Shown here: positions 43,368 through 55,770 of the stretch, piece by piece
How the letters are laid out: each line of letters opens with the position of its first letter
Numbering within the stretch: position 1 is the first letter of the stretch
Assembly: GCA_004026145.2 (NCBI GenBank)
Contig: CP034989.1
Coordinates: forward strand, 5,213,749 to 5,277,748
Direction: 5' to 3'
Source of the DNA: Takifugu bimaculatus
Lineage: Eukaryota; Chordata; Actinopteri; Tetraodontiformes; Tetraodontidae
DNA length: 64,000 nucleotides
The notes under the pieces: generated by a model
What the model was told of the DNA's origin: nothing
Databases searched by the model: none
The model's input: only the letters and a program-made list of their open reading frames with translations
Translations under genes and position numbers: made by a program

Positions 43368-46300
43368 ATCCATCAATCAATCAATCAACCTTTATTTATA
43401 TTGTGTCTGTTACAATCAAATCAAAATTGTCTATAGGTGCTTTACAGAATCCCAGGGCCTGACCCCCAACATGCAACATTGGCAAGGAAAAACTCCCCTT
43501 TAACAGGACGAAACCTTGAGCAGGACCAGGCTCGTGTCAGGGGACCCTCCTGCTGATGGCTGGTTGGGCAGAGAGGGAGGAGAAGGGGGTAGGACAGGTA
43601 GAGGAGAGACTAGGCAGAGAAAATGCATTAATTATAATAAACTGCTGATGTAGGAGTTGATTGGGTCAGCAGGGTCGGAGGTCAGTAGGTCAGCATACAG
43701 CTATGAAGGTGGTGATACTTGTAGATGGATATGGGGGGGACAGAGAAACTAAACAAGACACAACATCATCACTGATAGCATCCATCCATATATCCATTCA
43801 TCTGTTGCTCTATCTTTCTTTCTTTCTTTAGAATCTTTGGGTGCAATTTTTTAGACCATTTATCTAAACCATGTCATACTCCTTTCAGTTCAATCGTCAT
43901 TACATGAATATGAAAATAACCTTTACTGAAACCAAACTCAAAGCCTGGGGAGATTTGACTTGAGTGATCACATGTCATTTTAGTTATCCCACTCTGAAGG
44001 TCCTCTCAGAGAGAAGGCCAGGTGCCCCCATCTATGTTGGAGACACTTCAAGGCCCGTCTTTTGGTGAGCACAAGCACAGAAATAGTTGAAGAGGTTTTT
44101 ATAAATGAGGTGAAAAATAAATAAGCTAGACTGTTATTTACCTCGGGTACATTGACATTTCAGGTACCTGGAACAAAGTCAGGTCAAGCTGACAAACATA
44201 AATGTGGTGCCTTTTGGTGTCTGGCAAAATGTAAGTCACTGCTGCTCCCATGGTAACAGTCATAATGTAAGTGTTGTACCTGTTAAAAGCTTAATTTGGT
44301 TTTCACTGTTAGGTTGACGAACACCTGAGATTCATGATCCTAATGGATGGCATACACCCTGAAATGGACACCTGCATCATTGTTGAGTATAAAGGTAATG
44401 CTCTTCAACGATTTTGACATTTCAGGTACCAGTTCTAAAGTGCCAATATTTGCAGGTCACATGATCCTGAATACTGTGGATTGCACCAGACCAAATGGCG
44501 GCAGGTTACCACAGAGTGTGGATCTAATGATGAGTGACTTTGCTGGGGGTGCATCTGGGTTCCCAATGACCTTCTATGGAGGGAAATACAGTGGTAATTT
44601 TTGTTCTGTAGTTTTATCTGATTTTTTACCCAGCTGGCCATCAACAGGTTATAAATCCAGTCCTGCTCAAGGTTACTTCCTGATGCTATTGCTTGTTTGG
44701 CAGTCAGACTCTGGGTTTCTGTGAAGGCCTAGAGACAATTAAGATTGTAATAGATGCTGTAGGGTTGAAGGAACCTCGGGTCATCGTAAGTGCAGAAGTA
44801 TCATTTTCATTATTTTAGTTTTGTTTTAATAGAACATAGAATGGTTTTAGTGAGTTGGAGAGGATAAATAGACTGGTTATTTTCTGCCTAATATACTTTT
44901 TTATATATATATAAATGTCGTTTTTAGGGTCTTGATAGTTGGAGTCTTAGAAATAAATCTCTTGTGATTTTTGTGAATGCATAAATATAGTCTGAAGATG
45001 ACCTTCTAGTTATTGTCTGTACCAAGATTCATGGAAGGCTGACTTCATCAAGACCGAAAGGAAAAAGCTGCTGAATTACAAAGCTGAGCTGGTGAAGACT
45101 CTGGAGCCGAGAATCTTCTGCCCATTTGCCGGCTACTTTGTTGAGGCTCACCCATCGGACAGGTAGAAATTGTTCATCTAATGCGTCCATCTTATATTTG
45201 TTTTTTATCTTTCACATATTGCCTTCTGCCTGCAGATATATTAAAGACACCAATGTTAAAAACAGTGCCGAGGCCCTCAATGCACTCATCAATAAAATTA
45301 GACCAGACACCCTGACATGGACGCCTAAACCAGGCTCGGTTCTGGATCTTGGCCTTGCTCTAAGTGATCCCACCAACAGGTTGATGCCTCAAAATACAGT
45401 TTGTATGGCCTCCATTAATGAACAGTTTAGTGTACAGCACATTTTTCCTGCATATTTGTGGTTTACAAGACTTTTCAAGTCATTCTTGAATATATTTGAA
45501 AGCTTGATTCCTACTGAGATAATCCTGCATTCTGATGGTAGCCCATAAATTTGGATAGGTATGTACACTAATTTCATAAATGAGGGCCAACATGTGCTTG
45601 CATGAATGAGTCAGTGTTTCATACCGTGTCTGAGTGTGTGAAGTGCAAAGAATTTTTGCACATTACAATAAAATGAGATCAGATAACATAACATATACAC
45701 TTAAGTCAAACATTATTCATGCACCTGCCAAAGTATGGCAAAATATTTAACATATAAAGTGGGGGGAAACACCTTTAAAAGGGTGAAAACAAAAACAACT
45801 GTAATTCATACAAAAAATGATTCATACAATTTTTCAGTTGTCAATTTCAAATCCTTTAAGTGTTATCACAGCTTCCAAATTATATTTGCAGTTATTTCTA
45901 CGTTTCCTGCAAGGAAACTTTCTGCAGGAAATTTAGATTTGGGCATTGCCACCTTCCTTCAGACTCGAGGCCTGGGAGTCTGACGGTTCTGCGCAGGATC
46001 TTAGCTGTTCCTAGGACTGCACTCTTCTGGACAGAGATCTCTGATGTTGTTCCTGCTATCTGTTGGAGCCATCTACTCAGCTTGGGTGTTGGGTGCAGTA
46101 GTTCGGACACTTACTAGTCCTCGGGGCCCTTCCTTTCGCTTCCTGTACAGCCTCAGGACACTGAACTTAGGGTGAAACCCTCCGTGCATGGTGAGGAGCT
46201 TCCTTGTCTTGATGTCAGTGGCTTGTATCTCTTCCAGTGGCCAGGGTATTATGCCAGCAGGGTATCTGATTACAGGCAGGGCATAGGTGTTTATGGCCTG

Positions 46301-49171
46301 GATCTTATGCTTACGATTTAGTTGACTTTTCAGGACCTGCTTTAACCTCTGTAGGTATTTAGCTGTGGCTGAGCTCCTAGCTGCCTCCTCATGGTTACCA
46401 TTTGGCTACGGGATCCCCTGGAATTTGTAGCTGTCCCGCACATCTGTGATGTTCCCTTCAGGTAGATCAACCCCATAAGTTGCAATCACCTTTCCTCTTC
46501 TAGATATCATCTGCCCACATTTATCTAGTCCGAATGACATCCCGATGTCCTTGCTGTAGATCCTAGTGAGGTGAATCAGGGAGTCGATGTCCCGCTCGTT
46601 CTTGGCATACAGCTTGATGTCATCCATGTAGAGGAGGTGGCTGACGGTTGTTCCACTTCGGAAATGGTACCCATAGCCACTCTTGGTGATCTGGCTGAGG
46701 GGATTTAGGCCTATGCAGAACAGCAGGGGGGACAGAGCATCTCCTTGATATCTGCCACATCTGATGCTCACCTGCGCAATTGGCTTTGAGTTGGCCTCCA
46801 GAGTCGTGTTCCACAGCTTCATTGAGTTCTGGATGAACTCTCTTAGTATCCTGTTGATGTTATACAGCTTTAGGCACTCCAGTATCCATGTGTGCAGTAT
46901 TGAGCCAATCCAGGCAGTGCACAGGTTGGTGTGCTGCGTCCTGCAGTCCTGGGCAATCGCCCTGTCGACCAGTAGCTGGTGCTTGGCACCTCTGGTGTTG
47001 TTCCCTATGCCTTTCTGTGCCCTGTTCATGTATTGATCCATGTGCCGGCTGATCTTAGCCGCTATGATGCGTGATAGAAGCTTCTATGTGGTGCTGAGGC
47101 AAGTTATGGGCCAGTAGTTGGATGGTATTGTGCCCTTCTGGGGGTCCTTCATTATGAGGACTGTCCGGCCTTGGGTTAGCCAATCTGGGTGGTCCCCTGA
47201 TGTTAGCAGCTGGTTCATCTGTGCTGCCAGGCGTTCATGGAGTGCAGTTAGCTTCTTAAGCCAGTAGGCATGGATCTTATCGGGCCCTGGTGCTGTCCAG
47301 CTCTTCATTATGGACACTGTTGTTTGATGTCTGCTAAGGTGATGACTACTGGGTCTTGTTCCGGAAGTTGTCTGTGCTCAGCTTGTAGGTCTTGACCCAG
47401 TAGTCATCACCTTAGCAGACATCAAGAGTTACCCAAGTCTGAAGGAAGGAGACACCGCCCAGGAGGGAGAGGAAGAGATTTTTTTTTTTTTTAAGAATTT
47501 AGAATAGAATAGAAATAGAAAATAGATATAATTTATTTGTTATTAATTAATTAATTACTATCAGTATAAATTAGAATTTGCATTTTGCTTTTGTAAAATG
47601 ATGCCAGACAAGGATGGTAAATTTACCAGATCCATCAAATCAAATCAAATCAATCAATATTTATATAGCGTCTTTTACAATCAAAATAGTTTCAAGGCGC
47701 TTTACAGAATCCCAGGGCCTAACCCCAGACAAGCAACAGTGGCAAGGAAAAACTCCCCTTTAACAGGAAGAAACCTTGAGCAGGACCAGGCTCATGTAGG
47801 GGGACCCTCCTGCTGATGGGGGGCTGGGTAGAGAGAGAGAAGGGAGAGAATAGGTAGGAGAGGAGAGGAGAGGAGAGGCCATAATATAATCACCATTTGT
47901 CTGCAAGTTCTAAATGTAATCTTAATTTTATGAATATTTCCTCCACTGCATTACCAAACATAGTGGGGCCATCGCATTTCCTCCAGCCAGCACACAAATA
48001 TACAAGGTCAGCTGGGAGTTCGACTTGTATTTGGATGAGCTGCGCAGCGCCATCAGCTCTGAGATATTTAAACACCAGAACTGGATCCAGTTTTATTACA
48101 CCTGGGCAGGTTTTCAAAACTACAACCTTGTAATACGGGTAAATATACTCAAGCAGCAACATCCTTTTCTTTGTCTGTGGCCCTGTCACCCTTTAACCTG
48201 ACCTCTGCTACGTTAGGAACAGCCCTTAGATTGTCCTCATGTTGTTCTGTCTGGATTTGCTGCATGGTTTTCCCTTGGGTGTACATTTCCTGTCGGTCTT
48301 CTATTAAGGAGTGAAAATGTCTCACAGGTTATTCCACAAAGTGGTTAAAAACTGCTCTGGGAATAACTCAAGTAGAGTTTCTTTATGATAGAAACCTGGA
48401 TTTAGAACAGCATCATTGATTAGTAAAACCTAAATTAGAGATGCTGAAAAGACTTAATGAAAAGGTGTGGTTTTAACTCTGGGCTTTTCTTTACTTTCTG
48501 CTTTAAATCATCACCTTCAGCTGTTCTTTCCCCCCCAAAAAATGGCAGCTTTGTTTCTTCATGCGTCACTCCACCAAAAAAAGGAATTTATTGAGGCAGT
48601 TGGCATTTTGATTTCAAGGTGATTGAGACGGACGACAAGTTTGTGCATGTGACTGATGGCTGGGACTACTTGGTGGACTTTCTGGATCTGTCCTTTCCCA
48701 AGAAGAGGCCTGAGAGAGAGCATTTCTACCTCGAGGTGAGTCATACAGCGCACCATTCTACCTGAGCTCGACACTGGGAGCCAAGTGATTGCGAAATGAT
48801 TACATTCAGGAACTTACACACTTCCTCTGTAATAACGGACTCTCAATTCATTTATCCCCCGAGCCATCAGACTGTTCAACTCCTCACTGGGGGGGAGGAG
48901 GGCCAACAGAAGGACTGGAATAACATAATACTGTGACATCCATTCATTCAGTTCATTCATCCATCTATTCATTTATTTACATTTTTATAGTTTTATATTT
49001 ATATTCTATTTTTAATTTATTCTATTTTATTTCTTATTTTATTCTATTTTTATTATCTTTAATAGGTTTAATGGTGTGTAATGGTGGTGGGTAATTTTGT
49101 ACAGTGCTGTATGTTTTTTTGGAGATGCTAATTTCCCTGAGGGACACCCCCTAAATGGATCAATAAAGTAC

Positions 49172-49208
<37 letters not shown>

Positions 49209-50060
49209 GCATCTGATACATTGCTGCAAACATGGTGCACCATTTAGTCTGTTTTATTTTATGCTATCTGAAATATACTGCAAAGTGGTTTTCCTTGCAT
49301 TTTCCTTGTTTCATTTGCTTTTTATGTATCCCCACAACATTCAGCTTCCCATTCTGTGTAAGTTACAAGTATTTGCACCACCTGGCGTCCCCAATCTCAT
49401 CTAATCTTAATGCAGATATTAGCATGATTCAAAGATGGTGTTAGCTTCTGATAGGCTTTATATCTGTTTCTTTTTAAAGCTGAAGAACAGGCTTAGCGTG
49501 ATGAGGTATGTGGTGCTGCATGGCCGCCTCTGGGATGACCTGTACATCGGTTTTCAGAATCGCATCAGCCGAGACCCAGACATCTATCACCACAGGTGTG
49601 TCCACAATTCTACCACTTTTCTCCCCTGACCTTAAATCTCCCTTAGATATGTAATAGGGATTTTTGACCTGAGAATTCCTGTTTGACCTGCTGGTTGCTG
49701 TATTTGCTTTGCAGAACCCTGCTCAAACAGAAGGGCTCAAATGTGAGGTCAATGATGTTTTTTTTAGTGCTCTGCATGCCATGGCAACAAGACAAACATC
49801 CTTTCCACTCATTAAAAAAAATATTTATTAAATCATTGATCAGGATTCTACACAATCAACTTTCCTTTCCATTATGTGTTGCGCAATACAGATAGACCTA
49901 ACCTCAATCTGTGCTGGCATTTTCTAGGTTCTGGAATCACTTCCAGACAGAGCTACCAGTTACAAGACCAGACTGGGACCAGTTTCTACAGCTGCAAGCC
50001 TCCACCAATGGGGTCAAGACAAGAGTAGAGGAGCAGCGGAGCCTTTGTGTTGTCTCCTGA
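40550..50060 (+). CDS. cmah: CMP-N-acetylneuraminic acid hydroxylase (CMAH), 14 coding exons, complete
   Basis: It converts CMP-Neu5Ac to CMP-Neu5Gc in the cytosol using a Rieske iron-sulphur centre supplied by cytochrome b5. Exons: 40546-40755 (ATG 40550), 40826-40917, 41315-41424, 41778-41968, 43984-44064, 44164-44230, 44313-44394, 44456-44593, 45027-45162, 45236-45379, 47964-48138, 48619-48735, 49480-49595, 49928-50060. All junctions keep frame and give 595 residues, against about 577-590 in mammals. The Rieske ligands are Cys52-x-His54 and Cys73-x2-His76. A metallo-beta-lactamase-like HIHSDH motif is at 193-198. Landmarks ARGWWLLHEPP, TRPNGGRLP and LLWDDLYIGFQ (here RLWDDLYIGFQ) are conserved. 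Introns host LINE fragments and dispersed repeats. No defect was seen, so the gene is probably functional. The exact start depends on the unseen 5' UTR exon. Confidence 0.93.
42060..42600 (+). repeat. Probable dispersed-repeat fragment in CMAH intron
   Basis: Text such as GCCTTGTGGAACACCAC resembles internal parts of the fish repeat family seen elsewhere in the window. GTGACCAAGAACCCAAAGG occurs twice (about 42108 and 42583), about 475 bp apart. Confidence 0.35.
43323..43790 (+). repeat. Dispersed fish repeat, copy with (ATCA)n head
   Basis: A run of ATCA units (43323-43390) is followed by the TTTATTTATAT...CCCAGGGCCTGA...GGGACCCTCCTGCTGATGG sequence. It continues with GGTCAGCAGGGTCGGAGGTC, which links this copy to the segment at 61495. 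Confidence 0.75.
45950..47440 (-). pseudogene. R2/NeSL-like LINE fragment in CMAH intron
   Basis: The minus strand reads, in order, TAPGPDKIHAYWLKKL, GRTVLIMKDPQKGTIPSNYWPITCL, KGIGNNTRGAKHQLLVDRAI, YQGDALSPLLFCIGLNPL and LLYMDDIKLYAKNE (active site). C-terminal pieces such as VLGTAKILRRTVRLPG follow near 46000. The palm motif with the first aspartate is missing (TAWIGSILHTWI), and frames are broken. It is a dead element. Confidence 0.7.
47324..47425. repeat. Perfect inverted repeat (32-bp arms)
   Basis: TTGATGTCTGCTAAGGTGAT... at 47324-47355 is the exact reverse complement of 47394-47425, with a 38-base loop. It lies at the 5' end of the LINE fragment. Confidence 0.85.
47640..47880 (+). repeat. 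Dispersed fish repeat, copy 3
   Basis: Same sequence order as at 36973, ending in GAGAGG repeats. Confidence 0.7.
48830..49207 (+). repeat. LINE 3' end with (AATC)n tail
   Basis: PRAIRLFNSS-type C-terminal coding remnant (TTATCCCCCGAGCCATCAGACTG) is followed by an AT-rich 3' UTR and TTTCCCTGAGGGACACC. The tail is (CAAT)n. It is a 5'-truncated insertion in a CMAH intron. Confidence 0.65.
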
Positions 50061-50095
50061 GTGTCAATTAAAGGTGTTCTGCATACAGTGTCTCA

Positions 50096-50101
50096 AATAA
50101 A
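50096..50101 (+). terminator. CMAH polyadenylation signal
   Basis: AATAAA 36 bases after the stop codon. Confidence 0.6.
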
Positions 50102-51044
50102 ACAAAAATAATTACTCCAAAAAATTCTGCATTTTGTTAAAAAGGGCTGTTGGTTGCTACATTGATACTATCATAAGTGAATCTGCTTGTGAATCTGAAT
50201 GTTTTCTTCTTTCATTCCATAAAGTGACCTTTCACAACGACGTCACAATATGATGTACACCTAAGCCAATACACGTCACAATATACTAATAGTTTATATT
50301 ATATACATGCACAGTGTATGCTTCGTTGTTGTGGTGTATGACTGACAGCTTTGGTGGAGGGTCCATTAACACTAGGAAATCCAGGACCTGGAGTAATCAG
50401 GGTTAGCACAAGCAGACATGCTATGAGCGCTTTGACACTTATAGTATGAGTTTAACGTGACTGCACTTTTAGAAAATTGTACTACTGTTGATCTGCCTGA
50501 GCTAAACTGCATTTTCCTTGTTACTCTGGGATTGAAAGTGATTGAAAGGAATTTCTCCCTGATTTCTAAAACCTGAGACTGGGAATAAAAGAGAATTATT
50601 CACCTTAAATACATTTTTTTGTTTGTTTTTATTTGCCATCGTTCTGCATGTTCTCGGAATATCTTGAAATCTAGAAATCTGTTTCATGACTGACTTATTC
50701 AACATAAAAGCACCCTTCATGTACTGAAAGCTGTATGTGATACTGAGAACACAATGATGCAGTCATCTTTCCACAGCCCAAGATTATTTCAATTAGCAGC
50801 AAACTGCTGGAATCATATCGTCTATGGTGAATAATTTTGACCCCTCAATTTCAACAGTGACAGATGTTCTATTTTCAGTCCAAATGAGCAAACGCAAGAA
50901 CTGTCAGTTATTGCACTAAAGCTGGTTTTGGTAAAGAAAATGCAGTGTCACAATCTTGTGGGAAGGAAAAAGGAACCGCTAACTGAAGGAGAACAGACAT
51001 GTTTGCACTATTAGCATCTCAATTCAAAACTCTTGACTCATATT
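50102..51044. other. CMAH-GLIPR1 intergenic stretch, nothing recognised
   Basis: AT-rich, no frame of interest. Confidence 0.4.
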
Positions 51045-51290
51045 TTGTATGTTACAATCAAAATTGTTTCAAGGGGCTTTCCAGAATCCCAGGGCCTGAC
51101 ACCCAACCTGCAACAGTGGAAGGAACAACTCCCCTTTAACAGGAAGAAACCTTGAGCAGGACCAGGCTCATGTAAGGGGGCCCTCCTGCTGATGGTCGGC
51201 TGGGTAGAGAGAGAGGAGAAGGGGGACGACAGGTAGAGGAGAGACTAAGCAGAGATCATGGCCTCTGGTACTGAATCAATAACATATTGA
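51045..51290 (+). repeat. Dispersed fish repeat, copy 4
   Basis: Begins inside the consensus (TTACAATCAAAATTGTTTCAAGG) and ends in GGTAGAGGAGAGACTA. Confidence 0.7.
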
Positions 51291-51568
51291 TTGTAATGCA
51301 GATATATCATGTCCTCTGCTGATGTATCCTAATTAATGGAAGTTGGCCTCTCACTGGTTTCTCATGGACAAAGCCTCAATAGCTTCCCTGCTAATTTGGT
51401 TTGTTGTTTCTGATCTCTTTTACAGTTACTAAAGTTGAGAAAGTTGGTGTTTTACAATCCAATTTTAGAAACCAGCACACCCTTCTTGTTCCTGTTTGAT
51501 GCGTTGTTTCCTTTTTTCTTTCTGAGTTTTTGTGTCATCAGCTCACAGTTTGATACCACGTAGCGAGC

Positions 51569-54500
51569 ATGGCGAGTGCAGTGAAGACGTTACTGTGGGC
51601 CTGGGTTATCGGCAAGTCTGTCGTGTCTCTTGTAACCATACCTGAAATCACCGACGAGTCGTTCATAGACGAGTGTGTGAGGGGACATAACCGGGCGCGG
51701 TCGTCCGTCAGGCCAGCTGCCAGTGACATGCTCTACATGGTAGGCTTAACACACAGCTTCACATCTTCAACCACGAATGCAGACAGAAAAGGAGAATCGA
51801 AACTCTGGCCAGCAAAAGTGTTAGTGAGTTTCTTGGAAACTCAGCTTTCATTTGCTGACTTTTGTGTTTGTGTTTCATTTGAACACCCGTTGTGGGTTTC
51901 CATTGCAGTTCTCATTTAAATAGCCTCTTTTATGTTTCCTGTGTTGTCAACCATGATTTCCTATTTCGATCTAATCACATCAGGGTTTGGAATCTGAACA
52001 TTAACCTGTTTGCTGATAAATGGACACCCTTTTATAAGATCAAACAGAAGTGAGGCAACATAAGTGCAGTAAAACAATTATAGTGTGCTGATGATGTCAG
52101 TCTTCTATTGGGTTTGGTGTAAATATGAATAAGGTGCACTTTAGGATGCTTTTCCATCCATGCATTTGCCAGCCTGAAGCAGCCCTATTATCTGCTCACG
52201 TGACTGCCGAGAAATCGCTAACGATAATCTATAACAACCTCCAAATGTAGGCAGCTGATGCTTATGCAGGGTGTGTTTCCAGCTAACCCAATTATAATGC
52301 TCCTTTTAAATTGAAAGTTTGGCCCCAAATTTTTACCACTCTCACCACTCTGTTTAAGAAGAGGTAGGTTGGGTTATTGTTATTCATGCCGTTGCTCTTA
52401 TAAACAAGTCTTGCGAATTTGGGAGGACCAGTAAAAAATGGCCCTACTGTGCTCGTAGATCGCATATTGCGGTCGTCACCAAGTAGCACAGGCACACATA
52501 GATGCACACAGATAGACACACACACCCACCCTTGTACTTAAAACTGTTTGAGGACGCTCGCCTCCCACCCCCACTGAGACCTCAACCTTACAACCAAATC
52601 AACCAGTCTCTCAAACACACCTTTGAAGGACCGCCAAAATGTTTTTTTCCCTCAATGCATGACATGTGCAAGAGCACACACACACACAGCCTAGTTTCCT
52701 TTTAATGCTTCAAGCTCTCTCTGCTCCTTCAGACATGGGACAAGGATTTATCCGTGACTGCGAGGGAATGGGCCAGAAGGTGTCTTGTTGGACCTACGAA
52801 CCCTAATTTCTCATTTGTGATTGAAAACCTATGGACGGTCTACCCACCAACACTGTTCAATGCATCTGCTGCCATTCAAAACTGGGTGGATGAGAACCGG
52901 AACTATGACTATGACAGTGACACCTGCACCGATGTCTGTGACCACTACAAGCAGGTCTGTGCAGAACCACCATCTGGCTTATGTTCTCTGCTTAATGCAG
53001 TAAAATAACCAGAGCATAGACTAAATACATGCTGTTCAAGGAGATCGTTGGGTTTTGTTTCTTTGTTTCTCAAGGTTGTCTGGGCAACCACAACCAAAGT
53101 TGGCTGCGCTGCCCACTTGTGCCCAAATGGAGTCCAAACCACCAACCTTGCTGATAAAGAAGGCGTCATTTTTGTGTGCAACTACTGCTCCAGCGTGAGG
53201 AAAAATCTTTTACATTCAAGTTTTACAAGTTTTACATTCTTTGGTTTGTTGGAAATATTTCTATCCTGAAAAGGAGCTGGGGCCTCATGTACACAGGGTG
53301 TGTACGCACAAAAATGCTGAGTACGCTTCATGGGTGGCCTAGAGGTTAGCATACGCACTTTTCTAGTTCTTTGGAGCTGTTGGCGACCCTGAGTGGCGAT
53401 ACTGGGAAACTTAATAATGTCTAAAAGGGCATTCCTGAGAGTGATATTCACATTAGCAACAAAAAGATGAACAATTATCACGCAATTACATGATTGAGTA
53501 TAAAGAAAATGTGCGTGAAATGGTGCTAAACCACCGTTAACAGAAAATATTGCCAATGGAGCCGTGCGCAGGGAAAGAGGAGGGCTGGCTCGTAAGGCTC
53601 CCAAGGAAGGTCCTCATGGATCTGTGTCCGGAACTGCGGCCATACTTGGACCGTGACGCGCCCAGAACCATTTCCTGCGTGGGTACGGGTACTGACATGT
53701 GCCATTTCATCGAGAACTGGCTGTCGACATTGAGCCGAGTCATGCCAACTGAACTGAGTTACCCAAATGTCAGCTACGTATATCAAATCACCGATTACAT
53801 TGCTGTTGGACAGGCCCACATTAAAGTGCTATTTGCAGTTTTCCTAATGTAATCGGAACTCAAACGAATACACTTTGCTATTCCATCCAAAATTATTGTT
53901 TATGTAACAGGAAGTGCTTGAATGTGTCAGTGTACAGATCATTAGTAATGTGCAAGGAGGAGAGGAGAGGAGAGGAGAGGAGAGGAGAGGAGAGGAGAGG
54001 AGAGGAGAGGGAGAGGAGAGGAGAGGGGGGAGTGGAGGAGAGGAGAGGAGAGGAGAGGAGAGGAGAGGAGAGGAGAGGAGAGGAGAGGAGAGGGAGGGAG
54101 TGGAGAGGAGGAGAGGAGAAGAGATGAGAGGGGGAGAGGAGAGGAGAGGAGAGGAGAGGAGAGGAGAGGAGAGGAGAGGAGAGGAGAGGAGAGGAGAGGA
54201 GAGGAGAGGAGAGGAGAGGAGGAGGAGGATGAGGAGGAGGAGAGGAGAGGAGAGGAGAGGAGAGGGGGAGGGGGAGAGGAGAGGAGAGGAAGAGGAGGAG
54301 GGAGAGGAGAGGAGGAGAGGAGGCAGAGTGAGAGGGGAGGGAGAGGATGAGAGAGGGGGAGAGGAGAGGAGAGGAGAGGAGAGGAGAGGAGAGGAGAGGA
54401 GAGGAGAGGAGAGGAGAGGAGACTCAGGGATGTGTTTAATAGTGAAAGTGAGAGTATTTCCATACATGCAATCCAAAAGGAACTCAAGGGATTTGGTCTG

Positions 54501-55318
54501 TTTTCATCAACTCTTTTCTTGTTTCTAGGGGGATCATAAATGGAGCACAACCATATAGAACTGAAGGAAAGTTTTGTTCTGGATGTGAAGGCGTCTGCGT
54601 GGAGAAACTCTGTCGTATGTTAAGTTTCTGATTCTAAACTGAACTCGGCTTACTTTCATCCAGCCAATCCTCATTTGTATTGATAAATGCTTCACAAACT
54701 GTTTCTGAAGAGACTGATGTCAGGACTTGGCTAACACATTTAGCCTTCAACAAATGGCAATGAAAGTCTAACAATCGATCACAATTTCATTGCAGGAAGA
54801 CGCGAAAGAGAGTCACTGCAAAGTGAGTAATGTTGCTTTACAGAAGAATTAAAATAAATTCACTTCATACGATTAAGAAAAGTTTATGCAACAATTAGGA
54901 GTTTTGCGCCCTCTCGTGGCCATTCTTCAATCCTACGTTTCTACGGCACTAGTTTAAAAAAAAATAGATTAGATTCTCTATTATGGTTAGACAGATTAAC
55001 AATACTGTTTCAGTTGTTTTTTTGGGGGGGGGGGAATCACTATAGGTGATTCATAGAGTTGGAGCTTGTGAAAATTATTTCAAGCTTTCAACAATGTAAC
55101 AAAAAAAAAAAAATCTATGTGTTTTCAGATGTTACTAAAATTATGAAAACATTGTGTTTCCAGGCTCTGATGTGGACATAGACTGGAATTCTTTTCAAAA
55201 CCCAACTGATTTTGACTATAGAAGGATTCTGATCATCCGGCCCCTCGGACTCGTCGCCACCTTGGCCGCTGCATATGGATTCCACCACTTATACCCCAAC
55301 ATCTTCTGCTATGAATAG
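51569..55318 (+). CDS. glipr1: Glioma pathogenesis-related protein 1 (GLIPR1), CAP-domain membrane protein; frame conflict at exon 3/4
   Basis: Exons: 51569-51739, 52733-52954, 53075-53194, 54529-54614, 54796-54822, 55164-55318. It has a signal peptide (ASAVKTLLWAWVIGKSVVSL), a CAP domain with HNRAR near residue 40, IENLW, HYKQVVWATTTKVGC (CAP1) and FVCNYC (CAP2), then a Cys-rich hinge (FCSGCEGVC) and a final membrane segment (IRPLGLVATLAAAYGF). Exons 1-3 join in frame, and so do 4-6. The 3/4 join is off by one base: as spliced, translation stops after nine codons of exon 4, leaving a soluble CAP protein. The acceptor is followed by a run of G (54528-54532), so a one-base sequence error is a simple explanation. 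GLIPR1 next to KRR1 is the conserved vertebrate order. Confidence 0.85.
53279..53860 (+). pseudogene. PIF/Harbinger transposon relic in GLIPR1 intron 3
   Basis: It begins with a Harbinger-like end, GGGGCCTCATGTACACAGGG. A later frame from about 53550 has VLMDLCPELRPYLDRDAPRT and LSRVMP, recalling the N-terminal DNA-binding part of fish Harbinger transposases. The catalytic part is absent. Confidence 0.5.
53957..54421. repeat. GGAGA minisatellite, 465 bp almost pure purine on the plus strand
   Basis: Tandem AGGAG units with minor variants run from 53957 to 54421, inside GLIPR1 intron 3. Frames read as RGEE or LLSSP repeats and are not genes. Confidence 0.95.
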
Positions 55319-55770
55319 ACCATTGTTCTCTGACTAGACACATTTACTCACTTTATTACCCACAACATGATTCTAAACAGCCGTGTCCATTAGAACAACT
55401 GCATCGGACACTAGGTGACTTTTTCTGCAAATGTGAACATTAAGATTCAACCGAAAAAAGTACAATTAAATTCATCTGTATTCATTTCATACTAAAAAAA
55501 ATATGTGTGATGAATTTTTTTTAGAACATCTTCATTTATTAGAACATCCTGTTGATAAAATTGGACCCATTGTAATCGGCTCATATTTAAATATTCTTTT
55601 TTAATCTTTAATCTCAAGTGCATTGAGACCTTAATCCAGTGGGTCTGGACACATCTGGTTTAAACTATCAATACTGAACATTTTTCAGAAAAATGGTCCT
55701 CATTAAGTAGATGTCAACGTATTGATATTTATTAGCTGAAATTAGCTGCTTTTAGTCCAATCCACTCCAC

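Noticed and set aside
53844..54550. Long open frames on both strands (LLSSP and RGEE repeats, about 200 residues)
   Set aside because: Translation of a GGAGA minisatellite, open in many frames by composition only.
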